In this document: positions 1 through 8,370 of the stretch, piece by piece | Layout: every line of letters begins with the position of its first letter | Position numbering within the stretch: the stretch's first letter is position 1 | Source of the DNA: Spirochaeta lutea | GTDB lineage: Bacteria > Spirochaetota > Spirochaetia > DSM-27196 > Salinispiraceae | Assembly (NCBI RefSeq): GCF_000758165.1 | Contig: NZ_JNUP01000066.1 | Span: 1 to 64,000, forward strand | Direction of reading: 5' to 3' | Length of the DNA stretch: 64,000 nt | Made by a program: the position numbers and the translations under genes | The notes under the pieces: generated by a model | Databases searched by the model: none | Told to the model about the DNA's origin: nothing | What the model saw: only the letters and a program-made list of their open reading frames with translations

Positions 1-32
1 TGCTTCAAGGGTGGGGGAAGGTTTGTAAAAAG

Positions 33-50
33 TTACAGGGTTTTGCGCAC
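33..50 (+). repeat. Right-end-like fragment of the intergenic inverted repeat family
   Basis: This stretch reads TTACAGGGTTTTGCGCAC and is followed by TA. It differs at a few positions from the right terminal repeat of the copies at 28347-28447 and 39896-39996. The bases to its left do not resemble the interior of those copies, and the rest may lie outside the window, so it could be a decayed copy or a lone end. Confidence 0.4.
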
Positions 51-53
51 TAC

Positions 54-86
54 AAAAAAAAATCGGTACTGGAACATCCAGTACCG
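54..86 (-). terminator. Rho-independent terminator of tRNA-Met
   Basis: A perfect 9-bp stem (64-72 with 78-86, arm CGGTACTGG on the plus strand) encloses a 5-nt loop. On the minus strand it is followed by a run of nine T (plus-strand A at 54-62). It starts about a dozen bases past the 3' end of the tRNA, which is where transcription of a single tRNA gene should stop. Confidence 0.9.
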
Positions 87-97
87 GAATATATAGT

Positions 98-170
98 TAG
101 CGGCGAAGGGACTTGAACCCCTGACCGAACGGATATGAGCCGTTTGCTCTACCGACTGAGCTACGCCGCC
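98..170 (-). tRNA. tRNA-Met (CAT), elongator type
   Basis: On the minus strand the 73-nt sequence folds as a cloverleaf. The acceptor stem GGCGGCG pairs with CGCCGCT (one G-T), the D arm is GCTC...GAGC, the anticodon stem AACGG/CCGTT carries loop CTCATAT with anticodon CAT (plus-strand ATG at 135-137), and the T arm contains TTCAAGT. The pairing first base pair and the GGCGGCG start resemble elongator tRNA-Met, not initiator tRNA, which has a mismatched 1-72 pair. No 3' CCA is encoded, so CCA must be added after transcription. A tRNA-Ile2 read by a lysidine-modified CAT anticodon cannot be formally excluded. Confidence 0.93.
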
Positions 171-184
171 AAGCAACGGTGCAG

Positions 185-213
185 ACTATACCCGGGTAAC
201 TTAAAACTGTCAA
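185..213 (-). promoter_or_regulatory. Consensus sigma70-type promoter for tRNA-Met
   Basis: On the minus strand TTGACA (213-208) is followed by a 17-bp spacer and TATAGT (190-185). The predicted start lies a few bases upstream of the mature tRNA 5' end at 170. The -35 is a perfect consensus. It serves as a useful local reference for what promoters of this organism look like. Confidence 0.85.
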
Positions 214-228
214 TAACCGGCAGCAATC

Positions 229-2997
229 TTAAAGCAGATTGAAATGGCGTCCCCGGGCAATTAGTTTTTTATTCCAATATTCCGATTGCAAAAACAACCG
301 GCGGTGAGCAGGGTCTTCAATCTTGCTATTCCGTTCCTGCATGGCCTTAACGGCCTTACCCAAGACGGTTATGAAATCATCCTGTCCATCCTCCCCATTC
401 TGCCGGATAGACTGTTCAAGGACCCCCTGATACCACAGCAGATGCCAATGGTAATAGGGGTCACCCAGCATATGGGGACGATTTCTGGTAAGGCTGGTCA
501 GGATTTCCCGGGCCTCCTCAACATGACCAAGTCCCGCCAGCGCCAGGGCTCTCAGCCCCTGGGCCATGGCGGATTCAACGGTAAACCCATTTTCCGTACC
601 GATGAAGCGGTCCTCAAACTCCCAGAACCCCGAGAGGGGTTGCAGGATAAACGGAATCGATCCCACTTCCAATTGAATCTCCCCCATGGGTTCATTGAGG
701 ATCTGATGGGCCTGACTGTAGTCAGCCTTCAGGATACAGCCCTCAGCTGCAAATAGCCGGGCTTCTCCCGATTCTGCACCCCAGGGTAGAAGTACGGAGA
801 GCCCCTGGTCTATAGCTGACGAGTAGACGTCGCAGCGTGCTCCCCATATCTGAAACTCCCGGCGCCAATCCCTGAACCTATCCCCGTTAGCCCAGGACGG
901 CATCTGGGTAAAGATCTTCCGAGCCTGGTCATAATCTCCTAGACTAAAACAGACCCGTCCTTGGAGAAACCGAATAAAAAGCGACCAGCTAAAAAACCCG
1001 ACTTCCTCCAACCGCGCCGATAGACCGCCGTCCTTCTGGATAATCCCAAAAACCCGGGAGTAGTATCCCGTAAAAAACCATGAAAGCGCCTCAAAACAAG
1101 AACTGAGCAAGATTATCCACCCTGTTCCGGTTGCCTCGGCCTCCCGGACTGCCATGAGTACGTAATCCTTTGCCTCGCCGAGCTTGTTCTTGGCAGCGCA
1201 AATCTCCCCGTATAGCAACATCCCCATAATCTCTCCCAGAACATTTCCAATACTCTGAAAAGAAATCAACGCGGATTTCGTATCGGTTATTGCCGAATCC
1301 CATCTTCCCGCATATACAAACAACCGAGCTTGGAGGAGTTTTCTGAATCCCAGGAGTGCCGCGCTGTCTTCGATTCCCGGAAGCCGTTCGATGGTAACCA
1401 GGCTGTTTTCAGCGGCCGCTGCCTGCTCGTTCAAATGAAACACCTCGGTCTGGAAGAGCCGGAGCCATCCCTCTTGAAGAACCGACATCATCTTTCCCTG
1501 GGCCATATTCTGTTGAATGGATTCCCCCAGCCCCCGGATACCCAGCCTGCTCTGGCCGAGAACCAGGGAGTATCCGATGGAACTTACCGTCTTCCAATCG
1601 GTGAACTCATTCAGTATCAGATCCCAAAAGGCGGGTTGCATGGTTACCCGCCCCTGGGAATAGGCGGTCATCACCTGTCGGGTAAGAATGGACCGGACCT
1701 CATTAAAATCCGGATCACCCCCGCCCACACATGTCCTCTGCCATACCTCCAACAGCGTCGGTGACAGGGTAAGCAGTTCTTCACCAGCAAGAAGTCCCCG
1801 GTCCGCTAGCTGCCTGAACATCTCCGGCAACAGTACCCGGTTTATACCCAGGTGATCCGCTGCCCCGGCCAATTCCTTCACCGGGACCAGCCCCCGGGCG
1901 TAGCCACAGAGAAGCACAACCTTCTTCTCCTCCGCCCTCAAGCGGGAAAACTCCTCCCCAAGCTCCTGGGGATTCTCCCCGTTGATGGAAATGGTACGAA
2001 AAAAATCACGCGCCTGAAGGTACTGGGTCAAAACGCCATGGGGTTCCAAGGAGACGATCCGTAACGGCTTAGAATAACTGACCTCCCGCGCCACCTCCCG
2101 CACTAACTCCACGAGACCGCCGGACATATGCTCCTGGCCGGAAACCACAAGAATCATTCGATCGTTCACCGAGGAGGATTGAATCCAGTTCACCACCCCT
2201 GCAGCCATAGAAGCAATATCCTCCCTCCCCAAAGAGGGCCGCAGATACGTATCAGCATCATGAAAGCCTGCAATGATATTCAACCATGATTCGGAAAGAT
2301 TGTTCCGATCCCTCCAAATCCGTAAGGCTCGGATCAATGGTTCCCACTCGTCCTTATCATACATGCTTCCATGGAGGTAAAAACACCGACTACTGATACC
2401 GGGCTGTTCATCCTCGAGAACCGCTGTAAAGCCCTGTAAGCCCTGCATCGCCGATGCAACCCTCAAAAACCCTGGGCCCTTTGTCCTGAGGAACCAGCGC
2501 AGGTCCTCCGCCTCCTCCAGGGTGCAACAGCTAGCTCTACTGCGGATGGGCTGGGGCTCTACGGCCCTGGACTCTTGAAGTAGGAACCAGCCTGGAAGGG
2601 ACTCGGTAAATGAGAGCGGGGGGGTTAAAATCGCCCGGGCATCCTCCGAAGCCCAAAGGCAGTTCTGATAGGGTATCTCCATTCTGAAGGATTTGAAGAT
2701 CCTCAGGGCTGATGCACGGTCAGAGGCTGTCACCATTACTCCGTGGTATGCCAATAAAAGGGATTTTAATGAACCGAGTACGGTAACACAACGCGCTATT
2801 CCTTCTGCGGCGGGATGCACAGTACCGGTTTTCTGGTGAGAAAAGGTTATAACCCAGACCTGGCTGCTGAGCTGCTCAAAGCCTGAGGCATATTGTACAC
2901 TGGCTTCCTTCAGTTCCAATAACCCCTGACTAAATTTATCCGCTTTTAGTGTAACGAGTTGGGGAGCGAAGGGTACTTCAACAAAAAAGTAGATCAT
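229..2997 (-). CDS. Large hypothetical protein (922 aa) with TPR-like C-terminal half
   Basis: I do not recognise this protein as a named family. The N-terminal ~450 residues are globular with no signal peptide or membrane helix. They contain alternating hydrophobic strands and helices reminiscent of a STAND/AAA-type fold, but I see no Walker A (GxxxxGKS/T) motif, so if it is NTPase-like it is degenerate. From roughly residue 540 the sequence becomes helical with paired ~34-residue repeats typical of tetratricopeptide arrays, as in MalT-like regulators. No DNA-binding HTH is evident at the C terminus. The start codon is preceded by GAGGAAGG. It is divergent from the small PilZ-like gene at 3124 and ends just upstream of the tRNA promoter. 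A cytoplasmic scaffold or signalling protein is the most that can be inferred. Confidence 0.8.
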   Translation of the reverse strand: MIYFFVEVPFAPQLVTLKADKFSQGLLELKEASVQYASGFEQLSSQVWVITFSHQKTGTVHPAAEGIARCVTVLGSLKSLLLAYHGVMVTASDRASALRIFKSFRMEIPYQNCLWASEDARAILTPPLSFTESLPGWFLLQESRAVEPQPIRSRASCCTLEEAEDLRWFLRTKGPGFLRVASAMQGLQGFTAVLEDEQPGISSRCFYLHGSMYDKDEWEPLIRALRIWRDRNNLSESWLNIIAGFHDADTYLRPSLGREDIASMAAGVVNWIQSSSVNDRMILVVSGQEHMSGGLVELVREVAREVSYSKPLRIVSLEPHGVLTQYLQARDFFRTISINGENPQELGEEFSRLRAEEKKVVLLCGYARGLVPVKELAGAADHLGINRVLLPEMFRQLADRGLLAGEELLTLSPTLLEVWQRTCVGGGDPDFNEVRSILTRQVMTAYSQGRVTMQPAFWDLILNEFTDWKTVSSIGYSLVLGQSRLGIRGLGESIQQNMAQGKMMSVLQEGWLRLFQTEVFHLNEQAAAAENSLVTIERLPGIEDSAALLGFRKLLQARLFVYAGRWDSAITDTKSALISFQSIGNVLGEIMGMLLYGEICAAKNKLGEAKDYVLMAVREAEATGTGWIILLSSCFEALSWFFTGYYSRVFGIIQKDGGLSARLEEVGFFSWSLFIRFLQGRVCFSLGDYDQARKIFTQMPSWANGDRFRDWRREFQIWGARCDVYSSAIDQGLSVLLPWGAESGEARLFAAEGCILKADYSQAHQILNEPMGEIQLEVGSIPFILQPLSGFWEFEDRFIGTENGFTVESAMAQGLRALALAGLGHVEEAREILTSLTRNRPHMLGDPYYHWHLLWYQGVLEQSIRQNGEDGQDDFITVLGKAVKAMQERNSKIEDPAHRRLFLQSEYWNKKLIARGRHFNLL

Positions 2998-3074
2998 CCT
3001 TCCTCTATTGTCGATTCATTTCCTGTATACCCTTAGTAGCTTTATTAGATTCAGCTGAGTTTTTCGAACTTGAG

Positions 3075-3103
3075 TTGTTCTTATTCGAAAGTGGGTATAT
3101 AAC
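3075..3103 (+). promoter_or_regulatory. Promoter for the small protein gene at 3124
   Basis: TTGTTC (3075-3080), a 17-bp spacer and TATAAC (3098-3103). The predicted transcript start is near 3110, leaving a short leader that carries the Shine-Dalgarno-like GGGAGGGG just before ATG 3124. Confidence 0.55.
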
Positions 3104-3123
3104 TATATGGGAGGGGTACCACC

Positions 3124-3420
3124 ATGCCTGAATTAGCCACATGCACCTATGACGGCCAAGCCGGATTGGTTAAGCAGATCACTACTGAAGAGATTCAACT
3201 GGAATTCGAAACTGAACCCAAGATCTCCGTAGGTCGTATTGATACCTTCACAATCCAGCCCCAGTCCTCCGGAAATCCCGATGCGTTCAGCCTCAAAGGC
3301 GAGGTACATTGGATCAGACATAAAGACAGTAAAACTATTGTAGATATTTCCGTTATGGAACTATCGCTAACCGGGCATATAGCCTTAAAAAAGCTCATTC
3401 AAAGTTACCAAAAGCACTGA
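3124..3420 (+). CDS. Small PilZ-like/hypothetical protein (98 aa)
   Basis: A short soluble protein without signal peptide or membrane segment. It is predicted to be mostly beta-strand with a C-terminal helix (ending KKLIQSYQKH), which suits a minimal PilZ-type barrel. The hallmark RxxxR and D/NxSxxG residues of c-di-GMP-binding PilZ domains are not present: the central stretch reads VDISVMELSLTG. The fold assignment is therefore an inference. It has a good SD sequence and its own promoter, lies divergent from the 922-aa gene and converges on the larger PilZ/DUF1577-like gene at 3614. The 193-bp gap behind it holds a weak hairpin (GGAGCA at 3506 with TGCTCC at 3523) without a T run. Confidence 0.75.
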   Translation: MPELATCTYDGQAGLVKQITTEEIQLEFETEPKISVGRIDTFTIQPQSSGNPDAFSLKGEVHWIRHKDSKTIVDISVMELSLTGHIALKKLIQSYQKH

Positions 3421-3613
3421 TTTCCCCAACCCGCAGGGTCATCCGCCGATGGTAAGCCAACCATAGTAGGCAGACCACAAACCGGTAGCTCGTGTAAAAC
3501 ACTAAGGAGCAACCAAACCGGCTGCTCCCCTACCTCCAAGGCACGACCCAGGACGGCTCCGCTGAACATGGGTGTATGCTGCCCTTCTATCTAGGGTGAA
3601 TCCCAGGTGAACT

Positions 3614-4843
3614 TTAATCTTCCCGCGGCTCAGCCACCTCTATTTTTCCATCATAGTCGCTTCCGTATATATAAGAGAGGAGGAAACCATGATCGGTAGA
3701 TTTCATGTCCAGGAATTGTACCCCCACGTAGACCCGGCCCGAATCCCGATACAGGCGCATAATCCGGCCGCTGCAGGGTATCCTCTTCTTTCCCGCATGG
3801 ATTACAAGTTCCAGGTCCATGAAAAGCCGGAGAGACGGTCCATCCAAGGGAAAGGAGAACAGCATACCCGATCCACTGATATCGACCAACTCGCTTTTTT
3901 TAAACTCGGCCTTTACCGGTACTGCCTTGAAATAACCGTTCTTCTGTAGGCTGTAGGAGAGCAGGCGCGAAAACTGGACCACAAAATCAATGACGTTTCG
4001 CGAAAAGCTGCTGGTCTGAACATCGGTACGAATGAGGAGGATATACCCCACCACATACTCGTGGTATAACACCGGACAATACAATTCATGCCATACCCGT
4101 TGAGCCTTCCGCTTTTTGACATACTCCTCCAGGCCGGAAACCTCCGTCATGGGATCCTCTCCCATGTCCTTGAACAAGCGGTAGATGTCATCCTCAGAGA
4201 TAAGCAGGTGCTGAAGATTCCCCTTGGGCCCGGGGTTCACTGCCTGAATATCCTCAAAGGGCAGAAGGAGAACCTTTCCCCCGGCAGCAACCAGCCGTTC
4301 CATGGCGGTCTCGGGTTTACGCTCCCGGAACATAATGATCTTATTCTCCGAAGCAAAGCTGGCCACCTTCTCGCGGAATCCCTGCAGCAACTGGGCAATA
4401 CGAGCCGGATCAAAGCGGTTATCCAGGGTAGGCATATCCGGCTCATAGTAGGTCTCGCTGGCGGGAAAGTCTAATTGGAAGCGTTCTCCCTCCAGAACCA
4501 AGGAAACCTGGATATCACCCTCAGGCTGAACCCGCTCAAATGAGCGGCTGAGATCCCGATATACGTTCGAAGGAAGATATACTTGAAGGCTTTTTCCCGT
4601 ACATGAATGCACCCCGGATGTGGCTGTCATGGCTGTCCCGCGGAATCGGAAGAAGAGAGTTACCTCCTTGGGGGTGCCGTTGCATTCATCCTTATCCAAC
4701 TCAAGGGTGATTTTCTGGTTAACAAAGCCAAGAAACCGGCCGTGGTATCGCTTCCCCTTGGCATGTATAGAAACAGGAGCCTCATTATCAACCAGATTTT
4801 TAAAGATAAATTCTTTTTCTATACGTTTAATTTCCTGTGCCAC
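3614..4843 (-). CDS. PilZ-domain protein (spirochaete DUF1577-like, 409 aa)
   Basis: A soluble protein with two apparent parts. The N-terminal ~300 residues resemble the DUF1577 region described from spirochaetes, including an LLLPFEDIQAV stretch and a possible GAF-like middle. A C-terminal PilZ-like barrel begins near residue 310. The PilZ DxSxxG signature is present as DISGSGM, but the preceding arginine motif RxxxR is not obvious (the sequence there is KAEFKKSE), so c-di-GMP binding is uncertain. Translation starts at GTG (4843-4841) preceded by GAAAGG eight bases upstream. The gene follows the secreted protein gene at 4862 by 18 bp and is likely co-transcribed with it. A role in second-messenger control of motility or envelope is inference from the family. 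Confidence 0.8.
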   Translation of the reverse strand: MAQEIKRIEKEFIFKNLVDNEAPVSIHAKGKRYHGRFLGFVNQKITLELDKDECNGTPKEVTLFFRFRGTAMTATSGVHSCTGKSLQVYLPSNVYRDLSRSFERVQPEGDIQVSLVLEGERFQLDFPASETYYEPDMPTLDNRFDPARIAQLLQGFREKVASFASENKIIMFRERKPETAMERLVAAGGKVLLLPFEDIQAVNPGPKGNLQHLLISEDDIYRLFKDMGEDPMTEVSGLEEYVKKRKAQRVWHELYCPVLYHEYVVGYILLIRTDVQTSSFSRNVIDFVVQFSRLLSYSLQKNGYFKAVPVKAEFKKSELVDISGSGMLFSFPLDGPSLRLFMDLELVIHAGKKRIPCSGRIMRLYRDSGRVYVGVQFLDMKSTDHGFLLSYIYGSDYDGKIEVAEPRED

Positions 4844-4861
4844 GTGTTTAGCCTTTCAAAC

Positions 4862-5329
4862 TTATTTCAAAGGAGATACAACTACATCCACAATCTTCCA
4901 GGAGTCCGGGCCTTGAAGGTAGAACACTACATGTTGCTCCTCCGGTCTTCCCCACAGAATAACCGATATTTCCAATTCCTGGGGTGAAACCCGGTGTGTA
5001 CCGATAATATAATGCATTTGCCATGATAAAAAAAGCTGTTCAGATTCCAGCACCTGATTCTGAACCATGACATCGTAGGGAGGAGCCAACAATTCCTTGA
5101 TGGATTTCCGCTGTTTTACCCGTTCCAGAAAATCTGTAACCACCCCATAGGCCTGCCGAGCCTGGGGATTCATCTGTTCGGGCAATATCACCTTGAACTC
5201 CTGCCCGATGGTGGGTAATACCGGCACATATCCCCAGTGTCGGTCTGTCACCTGGGCAGTACCTATGCCGCTCGTTATGGTATAAACCAGAACGAGTATG
5301 ATGGTCCGGCTCTTGGGGAACTTGTTCAA
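4862..5329 (-). CDS. Secreted hypothetical protein (155 aa), TTG start
   Basis: I chose the TTG at 5329-5327 as start because it lies six bases after a strong AAGGAGG. The resulting N terminus (MNKFPKSR, then a hydrophobic IILVLVYTITSGIGTAQ segment) is a good signal peptide with a likely cleavage after TAQ. A longer reading frame continues upstream to 5449, but that would bury the signal peptide and overlap the promoter region of the divergent HD gene. The mature part (~130 aa) has helix-rich and then strand-rich sections, resembling small secreted NTF2-like proteins only loosely. It is probably the first gene of a two-gene unit with the PilZ-like gene at 3614. Function unknown; periplasmic or exported. 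Confidence 0.75.
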   Translation of the reverse strand: MNKFPKSRTIILVLVYTITSGIGTAQVTDRHWGYVPVLPTIGQEFKVILPEQMNPQARQAYGVVTDFLERVKQRKSIKELLAPPYDVMVQNQVLESEQLFLSWQMHYIIGTHRVSPQELEISVILWGRPEEQHVVFYLQGPDSWKIVDVVVSPLK

Positions 5330-5450
5330 AACCGCCCTCCTTACAACAGTTACACCTCGCCCCTTCCGGGCCGGTCCATGGGAACCTACCCGATCCTGCG
5401 GCACCGGGTAATAGACAATACCACTCCGAGGGGGTAAGCTCAATTCCAAT

Positions 5451-6734
5451 ATGAATCACGAATTGCGTTCCCACATCGAAAACGATTATAACCTTCCCAT
5501 CAGAGACCCCATCTGGCACCATATCTACCTATCTCCGGGCCTTAACAAGATCATCCAATCCCGACCGTTCCAACAGCTTTCCCGGATTAAGCAGCTCGGC
5601 CCCGCATACCTGGTATACCCCGGGGCAACCCATAGTCGATTCAACCATTCCCTGGGGGTTTTCCACATAGCAATGAGGATACTCCAGCGCATTCTCCTGA
5701 GACCATCCTGCCCTCCCCTCACCCTCGAGGGAGGTAAGGCGTTTCTTACCGCTGCCCTGGTGCACGACCTCGGGCACTTCCCCTATACCCACAGCCTCAA
5801 GGAGCTTCCCCTCAAGGACCACGAGGTGCTCACCGGGGAGATAGTGCTCAGCCAGCCCCTCTCGGACATCATAACCCGGGAAATCGGCACCAGTCCGGAG
5901 TATGTGGCAGATATCGTTGATACCTCGCGGCACTCATCCCGGGATGAGATACTCTTTTTTCGCAACATCCTTTCGAGCCCCTTGGATCCGGATAAGCTGG
6001 ATTACCTGACTAGGGATGCCTTTTTTTGCGGGGTTCCCTACGGAACCCAGGATATCGATTACATCCTCAGCAGGATCCACCCTGCAGGGTACTCTGGAAT
6101 CACCCTGGAGGAACAGGGGGCATCATCAATAGAACACCTGCTATTCTCTAAATACCTTATGTACCGGTCGGTCTACTGGCACCGGCAGGTACGCATCGCT
6201 ACCGGCATGATTAAAAAAGCCTTATTCCTGGGCCTGACCAATGCCATCATCAGTCCTGAAGATTTGTACAATCTGGATGATGAGGGGTTCTTTGCTACCT
6301 TAAATACCAGGGAGGGATTCATTCCCTTCGGTCTCATTGAGTCTGTCCACCGGGGGGAGCTTTATACCATTGTAGTGGACCGCCCCTTCGATCCTGGCAG
6401 CCAAGGACACCACCATCTCGAAGACCTGGTGTACCGGGAACAGTTTGAACAGCGTATTATGGAGTGGCTCCGGAACCATACCGGCCTTCAGGTCCAGCCG
6501 GAAGAGGTGGTCTTGGATATTCCTGAGTCCATTTCCTTTGAGGTCGATCTGCCCATCCTTCGCAGGGACTCTACAACCGCACCCTATCTAGAAACCCGTA
6601 CGGTATTTACCCCCCGGGTTGTCAACGATTTCACTCAAACCTTGCGCTACATCCGGGTAGCTCTCTCACCCAGGGTAGCTCAGGCGTTGACCACCCCCCT
6701 GCCCTTCGATGATCTGTTGACACAGCTTGCATAG
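5451..6734 (+). CDS. HD-superfamily phosphohydrolase (SAMHD1/YwfO-like, 427 aa)
   Basis: A cytoplasmic metal-dependent phosphohydrolase of the COG1078 type, related to dNTP triphosphohydrolases. The metal-binding HD signature is clear: a His in the RFNHSLGV stretch, the HDLGH motif near residue 104, and a distal Asp in DKLDYLTRDA. The typical N-terminal IRDPIW and FQQLSRIKQLG segments (substrate/regulatory pocket of this family) are also present. Length fits the family. Its exact substrate, dNTP or other nucleotide, cannot be read from sequence. It is divergent from the secreted protein gene, and a TAGACA-17-TAAGCT element before the ATG is a weak candidate promoter. Confidence 0.9.
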   Translation: MNHELRSHIENDYNLPIRDPIWHHIYLSPGLNKIIQSRPFQQLSRIKQLGPAYLVYPGATHSRFNHSLGVFHIAMRILQRILLRPSCPPLTLEGGKAFLTAALVHDLGHFPYTHSLKELPLKDHEVLTGEIVLSQPLSDIITREIGTSPEYVADIVDTSRHSSRDEILFFRNILSSPLDPDKLDYLTRDAFFCGVPYGTQDIDYILSRIHPAGYSGITLEEQGASSIEHLLFSKYLMYRSVYWHRQVRIATGMIKKALFLGLTNAIISPEDLYNLDDEGFFATLNTREGFIPFGLIESVHRGELYTIVVDRPFDPGSQGHHHLEDLVYREQFEQRIMEWLRNHTGLQVQPEEVVLDIPESISFEVDLPILRRDSTTAPYLETRTVFTPRVVNDFTQTLRYIRVALSPRVAQALTTPLPFDDLLTQLA

Positions 6735-6756
6735 CCTGGGCAAAGTACTATAGGTT
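6727..6756 (+). promoter_or_regulatory. Candidate leaderless promoter for the gene at 6764
   Basis: TTGCAT (6727-6732), an 18-bp spacer and TAGGTT (6751-6756), with 7 bp to the ATG at 6764. It lies in the last codons of the HD gene and the short gap. No convincing SD precedes the ATG. Confidence 0.45.
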
Positions 6757-6763
6757 ACCCATA

Positions 6764-7222
6764 ATGAAGAGTTCAAAAATACTTAAAGAACGCATACGTC
6801 GTATCGAAATCCTCCTCAAAGAACTGGGCTATGATGTGGAACCCGACGAACTTCCAGAAATGGCTGGATACAGCGCCGGGGTTTTTCAGGGGGAGCAGTA
6901 CATTCTGAGTATCTCCGTCGATCAGGAGAGCAGGTTCCTGGAGCTTGGCTTTACCTTCGGATTTAGTAATTCCCTCCATGAACGAATACGATCATCTATG
7001 GAAGATCTTTTGGGAATCTGCTATGAATATGGAAACTACCTGTCCATCCAAACCCTGGATCCAGAAATAACCATTTCTATCTTTTCAAAGATTTACTTCT
7101 CCGGCCTAAACTACTATGCTTTAAAGGAGTCTGTCCGCGATCTACGCGCATCAGTTCGGCTCATCAAGGAACTGTTTCAGATTCATGACCATTTGGTAGG
7201 GGATGAGTATGGAAATTCATAA
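6764..7222 (+). CDS. Hypothetical protein (152 aa), YbjN/chaperone-like
   Basis: A small soluble alpha/beta protein. Helix-strand-strand-strand order (KILKERIRRIEILLKELGY, then strands around GVFQGEQYILSISV and LELGFTFGF), followed by C-terminal helices, is similar to the YbjN or type-III-chaperone-like fold, which would suit a binding or chaperone role. This is a fold-level guess only. Its 3' end overlaps the ComFB-like gene by 20 bp, so the two are translationally coupled and probably act together. Confidence 0.7.
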   Translation: MKSSKILKERIRRIEILLKELGYDVEPDELPEMAGYSAGVFQGEQYILSISVDQESRFLELGFTFGFSNSLHERIRSSMEDLLGICYEYGNYLSIQTLDPEITISIFSKIYFSGLNYYALKESVRDLRASVRLIKELFQIHDHLVGDEYGNS

Positions 7223-7928
7223 CTTAATGGAAGACAAGGTTTTGGAGATGATTGCAGAGATCTGTGATTCCGAAGAAAAAACCCGTGCGAACGGGTACTG
7301 CACCTCTGAACAATGCCGTTTGGATGCTGCCTGCTTTGTGTTAAACCGGATTCCCCAACGGTATGTAACCTCGGGGCGGGGATTCGCCTATCTAGAATCG
7401 GATTTTAACGATAACCAGCAACTCCAGGTGGACATCATGACCCTTTGTCACGAGGGGCTGCGTAGGGTTTCAACCATCCAACGAAGTTTCTACGGAAACG
7501 ACACCCCTTCACACCCCAACTCCTTCAAAGGCCCCTGTTTTACCTTTCCCCTAATCAAAGGCCGGTTGTTTAACGGAATAACCTTCGAGCCCATTGTAGG
7601 CCTGGATATAAAGATTCGCTTTAATAAGGAATTGGTGCCCATGATTGATTCCCGCTGGCCCAATCCCTACTCAGTTGTTGGGAATACGCCGGGAACCTAT
7701 CTGTTCTGGCCGCGCCCTGTAGAAGCCGAATATGAGGGCCAGGAACAGGATTTTGACTTTGAATTAGTTATCGAAAGCCCCGAGTACGAGCCCTTCTTCC
7801 ATTACTTCACCCTACACCTCCGGGCCGAGGATATTTCATCCCGGAGCGCCCTGAAACCCAACCGCGACTTCAACCTCACCGATCTTTTTCTGATTCCCCG
7901 GGGTATTGAAGAGGATATGCAGCTCTAG
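7203..7928 (+). CDS. ComFB-domain protein (241 aa)
   Basis: The N-terminal ~90 residues match the late-competence ComFB family: a start like HNLMEDKVLEMIAEI, conserved cysteines (CDSEEK, YCTSEQC, AACF) and the LNRIPQRYVTSGRG motif. ComFB domains in other bacteria are implicated in competence, motility and, in cyanobacteria, cyclic-di-nucleotide signalling. The remaining ~150 residues are an unrecognised, strand-rich extension. There is no signal peptide. The gene overlaps the preceding 152-aa gene. Adjacent ATG codons at 7203 and 7209 are both possible starts. With PilZ-like and HD-domain proteins nearby, a role in second-messenger signalling is plausible but inferred. Confidence 0.8.
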   Translation: MSMEIHNLMEDKVLEMIAEICDSEEKTRANGYCTSEQCRLDAACFVLNRIPQRYVTSGRGFAYLESDFNDNQQLQVDIMTLCHEGLRRVSTIQRSFYGNDTPSHPNSFKGPCFTFPLIKGRLFNGITFEPIVGLDIKIRFNKELVPMIDSRWPNPYSVVGNTPGTYLFWPRPVEAEYEGQEQDFDFELVIESPEYEPFFHYFTLHLRAEDISSRSALKPNRDFNLTDLFLIPRGIEEDMQL

Positions 7929-8074
7929 GACAAAGGGATTCTACTGCCCGCAAAAACGATACCGTGGGTGTCGAACCAACCCAACCCTGATGGAGCTCAT
8001 AGCCCCGGCTGAGCAGCCCACCGCAGCAGCCTCGGGTAAACATGCTACACCCTTTGCGCACGAGGAACGAATCG

Positions 8075-8362
8075 CTAAAATTGTTCGCTATAGATCTCAA
8101 CATCCTGAATGCGGCCCGGGACCCAGCGCTCTGCGAAATTCAAAATCTTATGCATGACCGATTCGCCGAACTGCTTGTCATTGGAAACGAGGGCAACGCC
8201 GATCTGGCCGAAGGTAAGGCTCTCATGCAGGTCTACCTCCGCGGCGCTCACCTTAAACCGGTCGATGATCTTGCCCTTGAGTCCCTTGATAACCTTCCGC
8301 TTTTCTTTCAGTGAAGTGGTATCCGGAAGCTCCACCACAAACTGAAGCATTGAAATCACCAT
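8075..8362 (-). CDS. DUF503 (YlxP-like) protein (95 aa)
   Basis: Matches the small DUF503 family. The N terminus (MLQFVVELPDTTSLKEKRKVIKGL) has the typical SLKEKR motif, followed by VSAAEVDLHES and a GQIGVALVSND strand. In other bacteria ylxP often sits near nusA-infB-rbfA and is linked to ribosome assembly; here it instead follows the voltage-sensor-like membrane protein with an 8-bp gap. Two in-frame ATG codons (8362 and 8350) are possible starts; the second gives the canonical family N terminus. The 146 bp to the convergent ComFB gene hold no other gene. Confidence 0.88.
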   Translation of the reverse strand: MVISMLQFVVELPDTTSLKEKRKVIKGLKGKIIDRFKVSAAEVDLHESLTFGQIGVALVSNDKQFGESVMHKILNFAERWVPGRIQDVEIYSEQF

Positions 8363-8370
8363 AAACCCTG

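Noticed and set aside
3506-3528. Hairpin GGAGCA...TGCTCC and a short match (GGAGCAACC) to the repeat family.
   Set aside because: Only nine bases match, there is no terminal repeat nearby, and no T run makes it a terminator.
5330-5450. TTACAACAGTTACACC as a further repeat-family copy.
   Set aside because: The match stops after TTACAA; the following bases include only the SD of the gene at 4862 and no terminal repeat pair.
7929-8074. CTACACCCTTTGCGCAC near 8045-8060 looks like a right end of the repeat family.
   Set aside because: It needs an indel, the interior shows no similarity and no left end is found; too weak to call a copy.
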